The translations under genes were made by a program, and so were the position numbers. Under the pieces are notes generated by a model. The model was not told where the DNA came from and searched no databases. It was given only the letters and a program-made list of their open reading frames with translations. A stretch of 47,748 nucleotides of DNA from Sulfurimonas sp. (GTDB taxonomy: Bacteria; Campylobacterota; Campylobacteria; Campylobacterales; Sulfurimonadaceae): assembly GCA_027448805.1 (NCBI GenBank), contig DAIDMU010000004.1, positions 1 through 47,748 of the forward strand, written 5' to 3'. Below, one piece after another: positions 8,738-18,250 of this stretch. Every line of letters starts with the position of its first letter. Within the stretch, counting starts at the first letter, position 1.

Positions 8738-9933
8738 GTGAAAATAGAAATGAAGTGGATATAAGTCAGTTAACGTTTGAGCAGATAAAAAAGATTAGAG
8801 AGTATCTAAAAAAACTTATTGAAAACGGCGGGAGCGATTTGCATGTCAAATCAAACGGCGTAATCAGAGCCAGGATCAACGGAACAATAGTTCCTTTTTC
8901 TGGAAGCATATTCTCTTATGATGATGCAATGAGTTTGGCAAAAGAGATTTTAAGAGGCAGATATGCGGAGCTGGTAGAGAATAAAGAGGTCGACTTGGTT
9001 TATCAGTTTGATGAGCGAAACCGTTTTCGTGTAAATATCTTTTTTCAGACAGACGGACCCTCTTTTGTATTTCGTGTTATTCCTATGACTATTCCGACTA
9101 TTGATCAGATGAATTTCCCAGAAACTATAAGAACTTTTACAAAAGAGTCACGCGGGCTTATACTGGTTACGGGAACTACCGGTAGCGGTAAGTCAACTAC
9201 GCTTGCGGCGATGGTACATGAGATTAACATAACGCAAAAAAAGCATATTATAACCATTGAGGATCCTATCGAGTTTGTTCATAAAGATAAGGGATGCATA
9301 ATAAACCAGCGCTCGGTGGGGCAAGACACGCTCTCTTTTGACAGAGCTCTAAGAGCGGCTCTTCGTGAAGACCCCGATATTATACTTGTAGGTGAGATGA
9401 GGGATAGGGAAACTATTGAACTTGCGCTTCACGCAGCAGACACCGGGCATTTGGTTTTCTCAACTCTGCACACAATAGATGCGAAAGAGACGATAAACCG
9501 TATCATAGCAATATTTCCAAATGAGGAGCAAAACCGTGTTCGTCTCTATCTTGCCGGAGTGTTAAAAGGGGTTGTCTCTCAAAGGCTAATCCCAACAGTA
9601 GATGACAAGCGAGTTGCGGCAATGGAGATTCTTGTGAAGACTCCTACAATCGAGAAGCTAATCTTGGAGAACCGAGATTATGAGATTAAAGAAGCAATAG
9701 AAAAAGGCAGGGAGCACTACAAGTCGCAAAGTTTTGACCAGCATATTTTGGATATTTACAACAGCGGAGTAATAACAAAAGAGAGGGCAAAAGATTATGC
9801 TACAAGTGCAGCTGACTTAGAGCTTAAGATGAGCGGTTTAAATACTTCCAAACCGTCTGAGCTTGCAAATAACGGTGATAAAAAAGATAAATACAAACCG
9901 TCTGCCGATGAGGATGTTTTTGATTTGAAATAA
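8734..9933 (+). CDS. pilT: PilT-type twitching motility / type IV pilus ATPase
   Basis: A hexameric secretion-family ATPase of the retraction type. The 399-residue protein has an N-terminal PAS-like region with GGSDLHVKSNG, Walker A GTTGSGKSTT, the Asp-box ITIEDPIEF, Walker B-type DPDIILVGEMRD, and the AADTGHLVFSTLHT His-box of PilT/PilU. The last 40 or so residues are a charged, probably disordered tail. It is translationally coupled to transaldolase, an odd pairing. No pilus structural genes are nearby, so PilT versus PilU cannot be settled here. Confidence 0.88.
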   Translation: MSENRNEVDISQLTFEQIKKIREYLKKLIENGGSDLHVKSNGVIRARINGTIVPFSGSIFSYDDAMSLAKEILRGRYAELVENKEVDLVYQFDERNRFRVNIFFQTDGPSFVFRVIPMTIPTIDQMNFPETIRTFTKESRGLILVTGTTGSGKSTTLAAMVHEINITQKKHIITIEDPIEFVHKDKGCIINQRSVGQDTLSFDRALRAALREDPDIILVGEMRDRETIELALHAADTGHLVFSTLHTIDAKETINRIIAIFPNEEQNRVRLYLAGVLKGVVSQRLIPTVDDKRVAAMEILVKTPTIEKLILENRDYEIKEAIEKGREHYKSQSFDQHILDIYNSGVITKERAKDYATSAADLELKMSGLNTSKPSELANNGDKKDKYKPSADEDVFDLK

Positions 9934-9965
9934 TCTCTTTTAACTGCAATTAAAGCTTAAAGAGG

Positions 9966-9971
9966 TATAAT
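9966..9971 (+). promoter_or_regulatory. -10 box for rplY
   Basis: GGTATAATTCC: a consensus TATAAT 27 bases before the rplY ATG, with an AAGGA ribosome site between. Its position in the 65-bp gap after pilT suits the start of the rplY-pth transcript. Confidence 0.55.
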
Positions 9972-9998
9972 TCCAAACATTTTTATTAAGGATTTAAT

Positions 9999-10535
9999 AT
10001 GTTAGAAGGCATTATTAGAGAGAGTATTGGCAAAAAAGGCACAAAAGCGCTTCGCCGCGATGGTTATCTAATTGCGAACATTTACGGAAAAGGGCTTGAA
10101 AATATTCACGCTGCATTCAAAGAGAATGAGTATATCCGTACTGTTCGTAACAAAGAGACTTTAGCATTTCCTGTTTCTGTTGGTGGAAAAGTTATGAACG
10201 TTGTAGTTCAGTCATACGAAGCACATCCATTGACAGCTAAACTTTTACATGTAGATTTAATGGTAGCACAACCAGGTGTTTTGACACACTATCACGTTCC
10301 TGTTGTAACGGTAGGTGATGCGATAGGATTGAAAAATAAAGGTCTTATTCATATCTCAAAGCCTCGTTTGAGAGTTAAAGCTGCTATTGAAAATCTTCCA
10401 AGCAGCATAGTTGTTGATGTTACTAAAATGGACGTTGGTGATTCAAAGCTTCTTCGTGATATAGAAAAAGTTGAGAACGTTACATTCACAGATGCCGATC
10501 GCGTATCTGTACTAAGCGTAATCAAAGCTAAGTAA
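9999..10535 (+). CDS. rplY: 50S ribosomal protein L25 (general stress protein Ctc)
   Basis: Binds 5S rRNA in the large ribosomal subunit. The 178-residue protein has the L25 N-terminal domain ([22 protein letters not shown], then [13 protein letters not shown]) and the extra C-terminal Ctc-type beta domain ([30 protein letters not shown]). That is the long CTC form rather than the 94-residue E. coli form. Two bases separate it from pth, a pairing widespread in bacteria. Confidence 0.95.
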   Translation: MLEGIIRESIGKKGTKALRRDGYLIANIYGKGLENIHAAFKENEYIRTVRNKETLAFPVSVGGKVMNVVVQSYEAHPLTAKLLHVDLMVAQPGVLTHYHVPVVTVGDAIGLKNKGLIHISKPRLRVKAAIENLPSSIVVDVTKMDVGDSKLLRDIEKVENVTFTDADRVSVLSVIKAK

Positions 10536-10537
10536 TT

Positions 10538-11095
10538 ATGCTAATAGTCGGTCTGGGAAATCCTGGTCCGAGTTATGAGCGCACTCGTCATAACATAGGT
10601 TTTATGGTTATTGACGAGCTGATTAAAAGACAAAATGCTCAAAAACTCTCCTCATCGTCGTTTAACGGTGAACTTTACAAATTTTCAAATCATTTTTTAT
10701 TAAAACCGCTTACATTTATGAATCTATCAGGCAATGCAATATTGGCCGTTAAAAGTTTTTATAAGATAGATGATGTAGTTGTAATACATGATGATTTGGA
10801 TTTGCCGTTCGGTACGCTTCGTTTTAAAAAAGGTGGCGGGGACGGTGGACATAACGGCCTTAAATCTGCCGATGAGAAGATTTCAAAAGAGTATATCAGA
10901 GTTAGGATGGGTATCGGCAAACCTGAACACAAGGGTGAAGTAGCATCTTATGTGTTAAGCAATTTTAGCAAAGAGGAGCAGGAGCACCTCAAGACGTGGA
11001 TATCTTTTGCATGTGAAGCGGTTGAGTATTTGCTAGACAATTCGCTAGAAGACGCAAGCTCTAAATATACAATTAAAAAATTTCAGCTAAAATAG
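10538..11095 (+). CDS. pth: peptidyl-tRNA hydrolase
   Basis: Releases tRNA from prematurely dropped peptidyl-tRNA. The 185-residue protein starts LIVGLGNPGPSYERTRHNIGF, containing the active-site Asn and catalytic His of the family, and has KPLTFMNLSG, VVIHDDLDLPFG with the catalytic Asp, and GGGDGGHNGLKS. Length matches the family. Directly follows rplY. Confidence 0.96.
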   Translation: MLIVGLGNPGPSYERTRHNIGFMVIDELIKRQNAQKLSSSSFNGELYKFSNHFLLKPLTFMNLSGNAILAVKSFYKIDDVVVIHDDLDLPFGTLRFKKGGGDGGHNGLKSADEKISKEYIRVRMGIGKPEHKGEVASYVLSNFSKEEQEHLKTWISFACEAVEYLLDNSLEDASSKYTIKKFQLK

Positions 11096-11118
11096 CAGTA
11101 AAATATAAAATAGGTTTC

Positions 11119-11132
11119 TCGCCCAAAGGCGA
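11119..11132 (+). other. short GC-rich hairpin between pth and lptF
   Basis: TCGCC, loop CAAA, GGCGA: a 5-bp stem with a tetraloop in the 93-bp pth-lptF gap, standing out from AT-rich surroundings. No T-run follows, so a terminator is doubtful. I see nothing else in the gap beyond a possible weak TATAAAAT upstream of the hairpin. Confidence 0.35.
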
Positions 11133-11188
11133 AGATTTCGTGACTGAATTTTAACCGGACTCGTTTGGTTTATATGAGAAGGATAGAA

Positions 11189-12259
11189 ATGTTGGCTTTT
11201 AAATATATCTCTTTTCATTACATGAAATATTTTATGATTATTTTATTGGCTCTCGTTCTATTTCTAGTTGGATTTGACTATATGGGCAGCACGGAAAAGT
11301 TAGAAATTTCAGCGAACCTGCTGCTTATATATGTGGTATATAAAACATTTTATGCCGTCGATATGCTCCTTCCTCTTTCTCTCGTATTTGCGATGATAAG
11401 CACAAAATTATTTTTAATCCGCTCAAATGCGCTGGTCTCTTTTTACTCTCTTGGTTATTCAAGAGTCGATATTCTTAAGCCCTTTGTTGTCGTCTCCACA
11501 ACTATAATTCTCATATTTATCTCTTTGCACGCAATACCAAATTTTGCGAGAGCCGACGAGATGGCTAAAAATATCCGCAAAAATGCGCAATATCTCAGTC
11601 CTACAAGAGACCTCTTTTTTACATACAAAGATCAATTCATATATTTTTCAAAATTGTTGCCTCTTCAGGAGAGCGCTGAAAATATACGCGTATTTAGTTT
11701 TGCCGACAACACATTAAGAGAGGTTTTAGTGGCCACAAAGGCAGCATATAGAAACGATGCTTGGCGCATAGACAAGGCTGATATTATTACAAAACCGGAT
11801 GACATAAGCTTTGACTCTTTGGGAATGAAAGTAACAGAACAGAAAAATTTGGAGATTCTTCAGGGCTTTAGACCAAAAATGCTTGATCAGGTTTATGAGG
11901 GCAAAGTAAACTTTACTATCAAAGACGCAATAGACGCATACATACTTTTAAAAGCACAAAACATCAATACCGCCATTGTAAAGAGTGCTATTTACAAAAT
12001 GTTTGTATATCCGTTTTTTGTTCCCAGCCTTGTTGTCATTATCTTCTTCTTTGTTCCTGTCAGTGTAAGATTCTTAAATATATCGCTGTTTAGTTTTGGA
12101 GCTATTATCTCATCACTCGTGGTTTGGGCGTTCCTTTTTGCGTTAATAGAGCTATCGAGCCATAAAACGATACCCAGCGAATTAGGAATCATAGTTCCAG
12201 TGTTTGTGCTTTTTTTGGTTGCGTTAAGACAATGGAGAAAGTATCGCCTCGCTACTTAA
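11189..12259 (+). CDS. LptF/LptG family lipopolysaccharide export permease
   Basis: Inner-membrane permease of the LPS-transport ABC exporter (YjgP/YjgQ family). The protein has two N-terminal helices, a third near residues 95-120, a large periplasmic beta region (about 120-260) and three C-terminal helices, the standard six-helix LptF/G plan. I start at ATG 11189, which has a strong AGAAGGA ribosome site; an upstream TTG at 11165 or ATG at 11174 would add a few residues. Only one permease is here; its partner and LptB must lie elsewhere. The position after pth matches the order I recall in Campylobacter. Confidence 0.85.
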   Translation: MLAFKYISFHYMKYFMIILLALVLFLVGFDYMGSTEKLEISANLLLIYVVYKTFYAVDMLLPLSLVFAMISTKLFLIRSNALVSFYSLGYSRVDILKPFVVVSTTIILIFISLHAIPNFARADEMAKNIRKNAQYLSPTRDLFFTYKDQFIYFSKLLPLQESAENIRVFSFADNTLREVLVATKAAYRNDAWRIDKADIITKPDDISFDSLGMKVTEQKNLEILQGFRPKMLDQVYEGKVNFTIKDAIDAYILLKAQNINTAIVKSAIYKMFVYPFFVPSLVVIIFFFVPVSVRFLNISLFSFGAIISSLVVWAFLFALIELSSHKTIPSELGIIVPVFVLFLVALRQWRKYRLAT

Positions 12260-12292
12260 GGCTTTATAACAAAAATATAAGTACTTTTTGGA

Positions 12293-12298
12293 TAAAAT
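12293..12298 (+). promoter_or_regulatory. -10 box for lysA operon
   Basis: GATAAAATTCC gives a TAAAAT -10 box 25 bases before the lysA ATG. It may start the lysA-HAD-pheA-hisC-fliFGH-dxs unit, whose genes are separated by 20 bases or less. Confidence 0.45.
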
Positions 12299-12323
12299 TC
12301 CCTAAAAAATATTTGGGACTTTT

Positions 12324-13535
12324 ATGATAAATTTTAAAAAACTGGCAGCCGCATATAAAACTCCGCTCTATATATATGATTTAGACTATATGACAAAGCA
12401 GTATGAGGAGCTAAAAGAGGCTTTTAAGGGCAGAAAGTCAATTATGGCATTTGCAATAAAATCAAACTCAAACCTTAGTATTATTAGCCATTTTGCCAAT
12501 CTTGGAAGCGGTGCGGACTGCGTCTCAATAGGTGAAGTTCGCCGTGCTTTTTTAGCCGGAATTCCTAGCTATAAAATTATCTTTTCCGGTGTTGGAAAGA
12601 GTGACGATGAAATACGAGAAGCGATAGAAAAAGATATTTTGTATATTAATGTTGAGAGCGAAGCAGAGCTTGGACGAGTAGAGCTTATCGCAAAAGAGTT
12701 AAAGGCAAAATGCAGAATCAGCGTAAGAGTAAATCCAAATATTGACCCTCTTACTCATCCCTATATCTCAACTGGACTTCATGACAACAAATTTGGAGTT
12801 GAGATAGAGGCTGCAAAGAGAATGTATATCCGCGCAAATAACTCCGAGCATTTAGATCCTGTAGGGATTCATTTTCATATAGGTTCCCAGCTTACGGAGC
12901 TTAAGCCTATTTATGAATCTGCAGAGATTGTGGCTGATTTGGTTCGTTCTTTAGCAAGTATAAAAATAGAGCTTAAGTTTTTTGACATCGGCGGCGGGCT
13001 AGGTGTTAGGTATAAAGATGAGGTTACGATAAAGCCTTATGATTATGCGCAGGCAATTTTAGGAACACTTAAAGGTTTGGATTTAACTGTTATTTGTGAG
13101 CCTGGAAGATTTCTAACTGCGAATGGCGGATATTTCTTAACAAAAGTTTTATACGAAAAGCAAAACGGCGCAAAAAGATTTGTTGTGGTTGATGGCGCAA
13201 TGAATGACCTTCTGCGCCCTAGCCTCTACAAAGCATATCACAAAATTGAAGCGATAACAGAGAGCAAAACAGAAGAGAGTGAGGCAGATGTAGTAGGTCC
13301 AGTCTGTGAGAGCGGTGACTTCTTTGCAAAAAATTATCCGCTGCCGATTTTAGAGCATAATGATTTGCTTGTGATTCACAGTGCCGGAGCTTACGGCTTT
13401 GGCATGGGAAGCAACTACAATACAAGAGGAAGAAGCGCTGAAGTGGCGATTAAAGGCGATGAGGTAAAACTTATCCGCAGACGCGAAGAGTTTGAAGACT
13501 TGATTGCCCTAGAGAAAGAATTTTTGGAAAACTGA
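12324..13535 (+). CDS. lysA: diaminopimelate decarboxylase
   Basis: PLP enzyme making L-lysine from meso-diaminopimelate. The 403-residue protein has the PLP lysine in IMAFAIKSNSN, GADCVSIGEVRRA, the HFHIGSQL motif, FDIGGGLGVRY, EPGRFLTANGG, the catalytic GPVCESGDFF (Cys) and GAYGFGMGSNYN. Length matches the family. First gene of a tightly packed operon also found in this order in Campylobacter (recalled). Confidence 0.96.
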   Translation: MINFKKLAAAYKTPLYIYDLDYMTKQYEELKEAFKGRKSIMAFAIKSNSNLSIISHFANLGSGADCVSIGEVRRAFLAGIPSYKIIFSGVGKSDDEIREAIEKDILYINVESEAELGRVELIAKELKAKCRISVRVNPNIDPLTHPYISTGLHDNKFGVEIEAAKRMYIRANNSEHLDPVGIHFHIGSQLTELKPIYESAEIVADLVRSLASIKIELKFFDIGGGLGVRYKDEVTIKPYDYAQAILGTLKGLDLTVICEPGRFLTANGGYFLTKVLYEKQNGAKRFVVVDGAMNDLLRPSLYKAYHKIEAITESKTEESEADVVGPVCESGDFFAKNYPLPILEHNDLLVIHSAGAYGFGMGSNYNTRGRSAEVAIKGDEVKLIRRREEFEDLIALEKEFLEN

Positions 13536-13536
13536 G

Positions 13537-14328
13537 ATGTATTTTATTGATGTTCAAGGCACTTTAATCAGCGACAGCGACAAATCCCCAATCCGCGGGA
13601 GCATTGAATTTATCGACATGTTAAATGAGAATAAAATTCCATACATGATTATTACAAACAGCACAAAAAAAGCTTCGAATGAGTTTTATAATTTTTTAAA
13701 ATCAATCGGATTTAATTTTGAGTTTTCATCTTATCTTGACCCTTTGATGCTTTTGGAGTCACGCGTAGAAAAAGACGGTGTTGCGGCCTATGGGGCTGAA
13801 GAATTTTTGGATGTTTTGAAAAAAATGGGGTATGTTTTAAACTATACAAATCCAAAGACTGTACTGATATCAATAAAAGAGAATTTTACTTCAGACGAGT
13901 ATGCCCAAATAATAGATTTCCTGCTTGGCGGCGCATCTTTGGTCGGCATGCACGAAACATCAATTTATGCCAAAGACTCAAAAAGATATCCTGGTGTTGG
14001 AGCGATTTTAAAGATGCTTGAGTTTGCCACGTCTTGCAGTTACGATGTTGTGGGAAAACCGAGTGTTTCATTCTATAAAGAGGCTCTTAAGATGTTGCAA
14101 AAACAAAAAGCCGATGCAAAATTTAGCGATGTAACTATTATCAGCGATGATGTAAAAGGTGACTTGGGCGGCGCAAAAGAGATGGGAATGAAGACTGTTT
14201 TTGTAACAAGCGGAAAATATAAAAGTGCGGATGAGATAGTTCCATTTTTAAATCCAGAATTAAGACCTGACTATATCTATGCTGATATGCAGGATATTTT
14301 GGAGCATACCAAGTTGGAGAGTAGATGA
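13537..14328 (+). CDS. HAD-superfamily hydrolase, NagD-like (class IIA)
   Basis: A 263-residue phosphatase-fold protein. It opens with FIDVQGTLISDSD (the DxxGT nucleophile motif, with Gln in place of the more usual second-Asp context) and has FIDMLNENKIPYMIITNSTKK (motif II Thr/Ser), VVGKPSVSFYKEAL (motif III Lys) and VTIISDDVKGDLGGAKEMGM (motif IV Asp pair), the class IIA layout. In canonical HADs the motif is DxDGT; here it is D-V-Q-G-T, so the second Asp (general acid) is Gln, which may weaken or change phosphatase activity. Substrate unknown. Sits between lysA and pheA, overlapping pheA by ATGA. Confidence 0.85.
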   Translation: MYFIDVQGTLISDSDKSPIRGSIEFIDMLNENKIPYMIITNSTKKASNEFYNFLKSIGFNFEFSSYLDPLMLLESRVEKDGVAAYGAEEFLDVLKKMGYVLNYTNPKTVLISIKENFTSDEYAQIIDFLLGGASLVGMHETSIYAKDSKRYPGVGAILKMLEFATSCSYDVVGKPSVSFYKEALKMLQKQKADAKFSDVTIISDDVKGDLGGAKEMGMKTVFVTSGKYKSADEIVPFLNPELRPDYIYADMQDILEHTKLESR

Positions 14329-15437
14329 AAACTTTAGAAGAGTGCAGAGAAGCAATTGACGTTATTGATGATGAGATTTTAGAACTTCTCAATAGAAGGA
14401 TGAAAATCGTCAAGCGTGTCGGCGAGATAAAAAAGAGCAGCGATACCGCCATTTACAGACCTGAGAGAGAAAAGGCTATTGTTCAAAGGTTGACGCAAAA
14501 CAGTATCGATGCCAACGGTCTTTTGAACGCAAGTGCAATAGAGGCTATATTTTTAGAAATTTTTGCGGTCTCAAGAAACCTAGAACTCCCTGAGCGCATA
14601 GCATATCTTGGACCAGAGGGCAGCTTTACGCACCAAGCTGCAGAGAGCAGATTTGGGGCGATGAGTGACTATCTGTCTATGAAATCAATCCCATCTGTTT
14701 TTAAAGAGCTTGAAGCAAAAAGAGCAAAATTCGGTGTTGTTCCGATTGAGAATTCAAGAGACGGCATAGTCGGCGAAACACTTGATCTGTTGGCAAACAG
14801 CAGTGTGAAAATTGTAGCAGAGCTCTATATGCCTATTCATATGTCGTTTGCTACAAAGGCGAAGAAGTTATCACAAATTACTAAAGTTTACTCAAGAGAC
14901 AAAGGCTTTGGACAGTGCAGAGAGTTTCTTCAGGAGCATAATCTTGTAAATGTTGAACAGATTCCTGTTGAGTCAACTGCAAAAGCTGCTATTTTGGCTG
15001 CAAAAGATCCAAATGCTGCTGCAATTTGCAGTCATATCGCAGCAAAGCTTTACGGTATTCCGACAATGTTTGACCACATCGAAGATGATATAGGGTCTCA
15101 AACGAGGTTTGTAATACTCAGCGACTTTAAAAATGCCAAGAGTGAGGATGATAAAACTTCTATATTGGTAAGATTGGAAGATTCCGTTAAAGCTGGTTCG
15201 TTGGTTCACTTTTTGCAGGATTTTGACGAGCAAGATATAAATCTTTCAAAAATAGAGTCTCGCCCATCCAAAGACAAAGGCGGATTTGACTACTGGTTTT
15301 TTATAGACTTCTACGGACATGTGGATGATGAAAAATTTCAAAAAGTATTACAAAAACATAAAGGAGAAGTAACTTGGTTGGGAAGTTACACCAGCAATGG
15401 CATAAACTACAAAGGACAAAACATTGAAATTCAATAA
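14325..15437 (+). CDS. pheA: bifunctional chorismate mutase / prephenate dehydratase
   Basis: Makes phenylpyruvate from chorismate in two steps. Residues 1-85 are an AroQ-type chorismate mutase ([28 protein letters not shown]). About 90-270 is the dehydratase ([54 protein letters not shown]). The C-terminus is an ACT domain with [10 protein letters not shown] and the phenylalanine-binding ESRPSK motif, so feedback inhibition by Phe is expected. Length 370 is usual. Overlaps the HAD gene by 4 bases and hisC by 14. Confidence 0.96.
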   Translation: MKTLEECREAIDVIDDEILELLNRRMKIVKRVGEIKKSSDTAIYRPEREKAIVQRLTQNSIDANGLLNASAIEAIFLEIFAVSRNLELPERIAYLGPEGSFTHQAAESRFGAMSDYLSMKSIPSVFKELEAKRAKFGVVPIENSRDGIVGETLDLLANSSVKIVAELYMPIHMSFATKAKKLSQITKVYSRDKGFGQCREFLQEHNLVNVEQIPVESTAKAAILAAKDPNAAAICSHIAAKLYGIPTMFDHIEDDIGSQTRFVILSDFKNAKSEDDKTSILVRLEDSVKAGSLVHFLQDFDEQDINLSKIESRPSKDKGGFDYWFFIDFYGHVDDEKFQKVLQKHKGEVTWLGSYTSNGINYKGQNIEIQ

Positions 15438-16518
15438 AAATTTAGAAAATATTAAAACATATGAAGCCGGAAAACCGATAGAACTGGTTGTAAGAGAGTA
15501 TGGAATTGAGCCAAAAGATATCGTAAAACTTGCTTCTAATGAAAACCCTTACGGAACCTCGCCGAAAGTTATAGAGGCCGTTAGCGCAATAGTATCAAAA
15601 ATGGCTCTTTATCCCGATGACTCTATGATAAAGCTTAAAAAGGCACTAAGTGCAAGATTTGACGTTAAAGATGAAAACATAATTATCGGTTCCGGAAGTG
15701 ATCAGGTTATAGAGTTTTTAATACATGCAAAAGCGCATACCGGTTCAAAAATTTTAATGAATAGCATAACATTTGCAATGTACGAGATATACGCTAAGCA
15801 TGTCGGCGCAGAGGTAATCAGAACATCCTCGCAAGAGCATAACCTGGATGAGTTTTATGAGCTCTATAAAAAAGAGAAGCCTGAGATTATATTTATATGC
15901 ACACCTAACAATCCTACGGGAGATGCTTTGGATGCAGACAAAATATATGACTTTTTGGGCAAAATAGACAGTGATACTTTGGTTGTTATAGATGCCGCTT
16001 ATCTTGAATATGCAATTGCTAAAGACGTAAAGAAAAAGATAGACGCAAAAGCGCTTATTGAGCAGTTTGATAATGTTATCTATTTAGGTACATTTTCTAA
16101 AGCTTACGGGCTTGGCGGAATGAGGGTAGGATACGGCTTAGCTGACTCTAAGATAATAAAAGAGCTTTACAAACTAAGACCGCCATTTAACATAACCACT
16201 CTCTCTCTTGAGGCCGCAAGCGTAGCCCTTGGCGATGAGGAGTTTGTGAAAAAAAGTGTAACTCTAAATTTTGAACAGATGAAAAGGTATGAAGAGTTTG
16301 CAAAAGAGCAAAAAATAGATATAATAAACAGCTATACAAATTTTGTTACATTGTGTCTAAATTCAAGCCAAAATTCTACGAAAATCTCGACTCAGCTTTT
16401 GCAAAAAGGGATGATAGTCAGGGATTTGAGCAGCTATAATATGAACGCAATTAGGGTTACGATAGGCACCGATGAGCAAAATAGTCGTTTTTTTAAGTTA
16501 GTGACACAATTTTTATAA
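15424..16518 (+). CDS. hisC: histidinol-phosphate aminotransferase
   Basis: PLP aminotransferase of histidine synthesis that often also serves Phe and Tyr synthesis. The 364-residue protein has [10 protein letters not shown] near the start, [19 protein letters not shown] and the PLP lysine in [17 protein letters not shown]. It starts at TTG 15424 inside the pheA 3' end, with AAAGGA seven bases upstream supporting that start. Its place right after pheA suggests a role in making Phe from phenylpyruvate as well as in histidine synthesis (inference). Confidence 0.93.
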   Translation: MKFNKNLENIKTYEAGKPIELVVREYGIEPKDIVKLASNENPYGTSPKVIEAVSAIVSKMALYPDDSMIKLKKALSARFDVKDENIIIGSGSDQVIEFLIHAKAHTGSKILMNSITFAMYEIYAKHVGAEVIRTSSQEHNLDEFYELYKKEKPEIIFICTPNNPTGDALDADKIYDFLGKIDSDTLVVIDAAYLEYAIAKDVKKKIDAKALIEQFDNVIYLGTFSKAYGLGGMRVGYGLADSKIIKELYKLRPPFNITTLSLEAASVALGDEEFVKKSVTLNFEQMKRYEEFAKEQKIDIINSYTNFVTLCLNSSQNSTKISTQLLQKGMIVRDLSSYNMNAIRVTIGTDEQNSRFFKLVTQFL

Positions 16519-16536
16519 TGCTAAAATGGGAAGTTG

Positions 16537-18234
16537 ATGGATTTTAAAGTACTTTTTTCACAATTAGTTGTTCTATTTGCCAAGCTAACAAAGCAACAGA
16601 AAATTATAATTGGCTCTGCCGTTGTCGGCATAGTAGCATTTGTGATTTTTTTGGTAGTTTATACGGCAAAAAAAGATGAACTTAGCAAATATGAAGTGCT
16701 TTTTGATTCTTTAACTTCAGAAGATGCTGCAAAAGTTATTGAGCAGTTGGAAAAAGACAATATTCCTTATGAAATACTAGACAAAAATGTTATAAAAGTT
16801 CCAAAAAATGTTGTTTACAAAGAGCGTATTGCTATCGCTTCGCTTGGAATTCCAAAAAACAGCGGAGTCGGTTTCGAGCTTTTTGACAATCAAGAGTTTG
16901 GCGCAACAAGTTTTGACCAAAATGTAAAATATCTTCGCGCACTAGAGGGAGAGCTCTCCCGTACAATAGATGCGCTTGCGCCGATTGAGCGTGCCAGTGT
17001 TAGTTTGGCTCTGCCTAAAGATTCGCTTTTTGTTGAGAAACAGACGGAGCCGACTGCGTCTGTTATGCTTCAGTTGGTTGAGGGGGGCAGTCTCACTCTA
17101 AAACAGATCAGAGGTATCAAAAATCTAGTTGCTGCAGCTGTACCAAATCTTAAACCGACGAACGTTATGCTTATTGATAATGATGGCGAAACCTTGGGTG
17201 ATGAAGATGAGATGGCTCAGATGGGTGAACTATCAGCCGTCCAGCAGAAATTTAAAACTAAAGAAGAGAAGAAGAACCAGAGAAAAATTGTAGAAGTTGT
17301 CTCCCCTTTTGTCGGCGGAGAGCAAAAAGTTGTTGCTCAGGTTACAATAGAGTTTGATTTTTCCATCCAAAACTCTACCTCAGAGGTATTTGACCCGGAA
17401 AATGTAGTCAGAAGCGAGCAGGTCAGCGAAGAAAAAAGAGAGGGAGCAGCTCCTCCTGACGTTGGCGGTGTTCCCGGAACTGTGAGCAACATCGGTCCTG
17501 TTGAAGGGCTGTCAAGCAATCAAACGAGTGAAAAATATGAAAAAAACACAGGAACAACTAACTATGAGGTGGGAAAAACCGTCTCAACTACAAAGAGCGA
17601 GTTTGCGCGCATAAAAAGAATTACAGCCGCAGTTGTTGTGGACGGAAAGTATAAGCAAAAAGTTGATGCGGATGGAAATCCGACGGATGAGCTAGAGTAT
17701 GAAGCGCTCAGCGAGAGTGATTTGGAAGCTATTTCAGCGCTTGTTAGCCGTTCTATCGGCATTAGTGAGGAGAGAGGAGACCAGATAAGTGTCCAAAACC
17801 TCCAGTTTAAAGCACCTGATGCAGACGTGGCAAAAAAGAGAGTTAATCAAGCTGTTATGTTTTCTGAAACATATTTGGCTCCGTTCTCTGAGCTATTTAA
17901 ATATATATTTGTGCTTCTGCTTCTTCTTGTTATTTACAAAAAAGTTATCTCTCCGTTTGCTCAGAGAATGCTTGAAATTTCTAAAGAAGAGGATGATCTC
18001 AGCAAGCCGCATTTAGCAATTGAAAATGATGAAGATGAAGATTTGGTAGAAAAAGTTCAAACAATGCGCCGAAAAGTCGAAGAACAGCTTGGTGTTGGAG
18101 AGGGCTTCAGTGAAGATGAACTTAAATATGATGTTCTTCTTGAAAAAATTAGAGCTATGGCTGATGAATCTCCCGAAGCAGTCGCTTTGGTTCTTCAGGC
18201 ATTACTATCAGAAGAATCTGATGCTACTAAGTAA
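16537..18234 (+). CDS. fliF: flagellar MS-ring protein FliF
   Basis: Forms the MS ring at the base of the flagellum and houses the export gate. About 565 residues: an N-terminal helix (about 20-45), the PIERASVSLALPK ring-building region, a disordered Pro/Gly/Ser-rich middle (about 290-350), a second helix near 447-465, and an acidic cytoplasmic tail that binds FliG. I choose ATG 16537; a TTG one codon earlier is the alternative. First of three flagellar genes placed among biosynthetic genes, followed by fliG after 16 bases. Confidence 0.95.
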   Translation: MDFKVLFSQLVVLFAKLTKQQKIIIGSAVVGIVAFVIFLVVYTAKKDELSKYEVLFDSLTSEDAAKVIEQLEKDNIPYEILDKNVIKVPKNVVYKERIAIASLGIPKNSGVGFELFDNQEFGATSFDQNVKYLRALEGELSRTIDALAPIERASVSLALPKDSLFVEKQTEPTASVMLQLVEGGSLTLKQIRGIKNLVAAAVPNLKPTNVMLIDNDGETLGDEDEMAQMGELSAVQQKFKTKEEKKNQRKIVEVVSPFVGGEQKVVAQVTIEFDFSIQNSTSEVFDPENVVRSEQVSEEKREGAAPPDVGGVPGTVSNIGPVEGLSSNQTSEKYEKNTGTTNYEVGKTVSTTKSEFARIKRITAAVVVDGKYKQKVDADGNPTDELEYEALSESDLEAISALVSRSIGISEERGDQISVQNLQFKAPDADVAKKRVNQAVMFSETYLAPFSELFKYIFVLLLLLVIYKKVISPFAQRMLEISKEEDDLSKPHLAIENDEDEDLVEKVQTMRRKVEEQLGVGEGFSEDELKYDVLLEKIRAMADESPEAVALVLQALLSEESDATK

Positions 18235-18250
18235 AAGGTAGGAGACAAAG

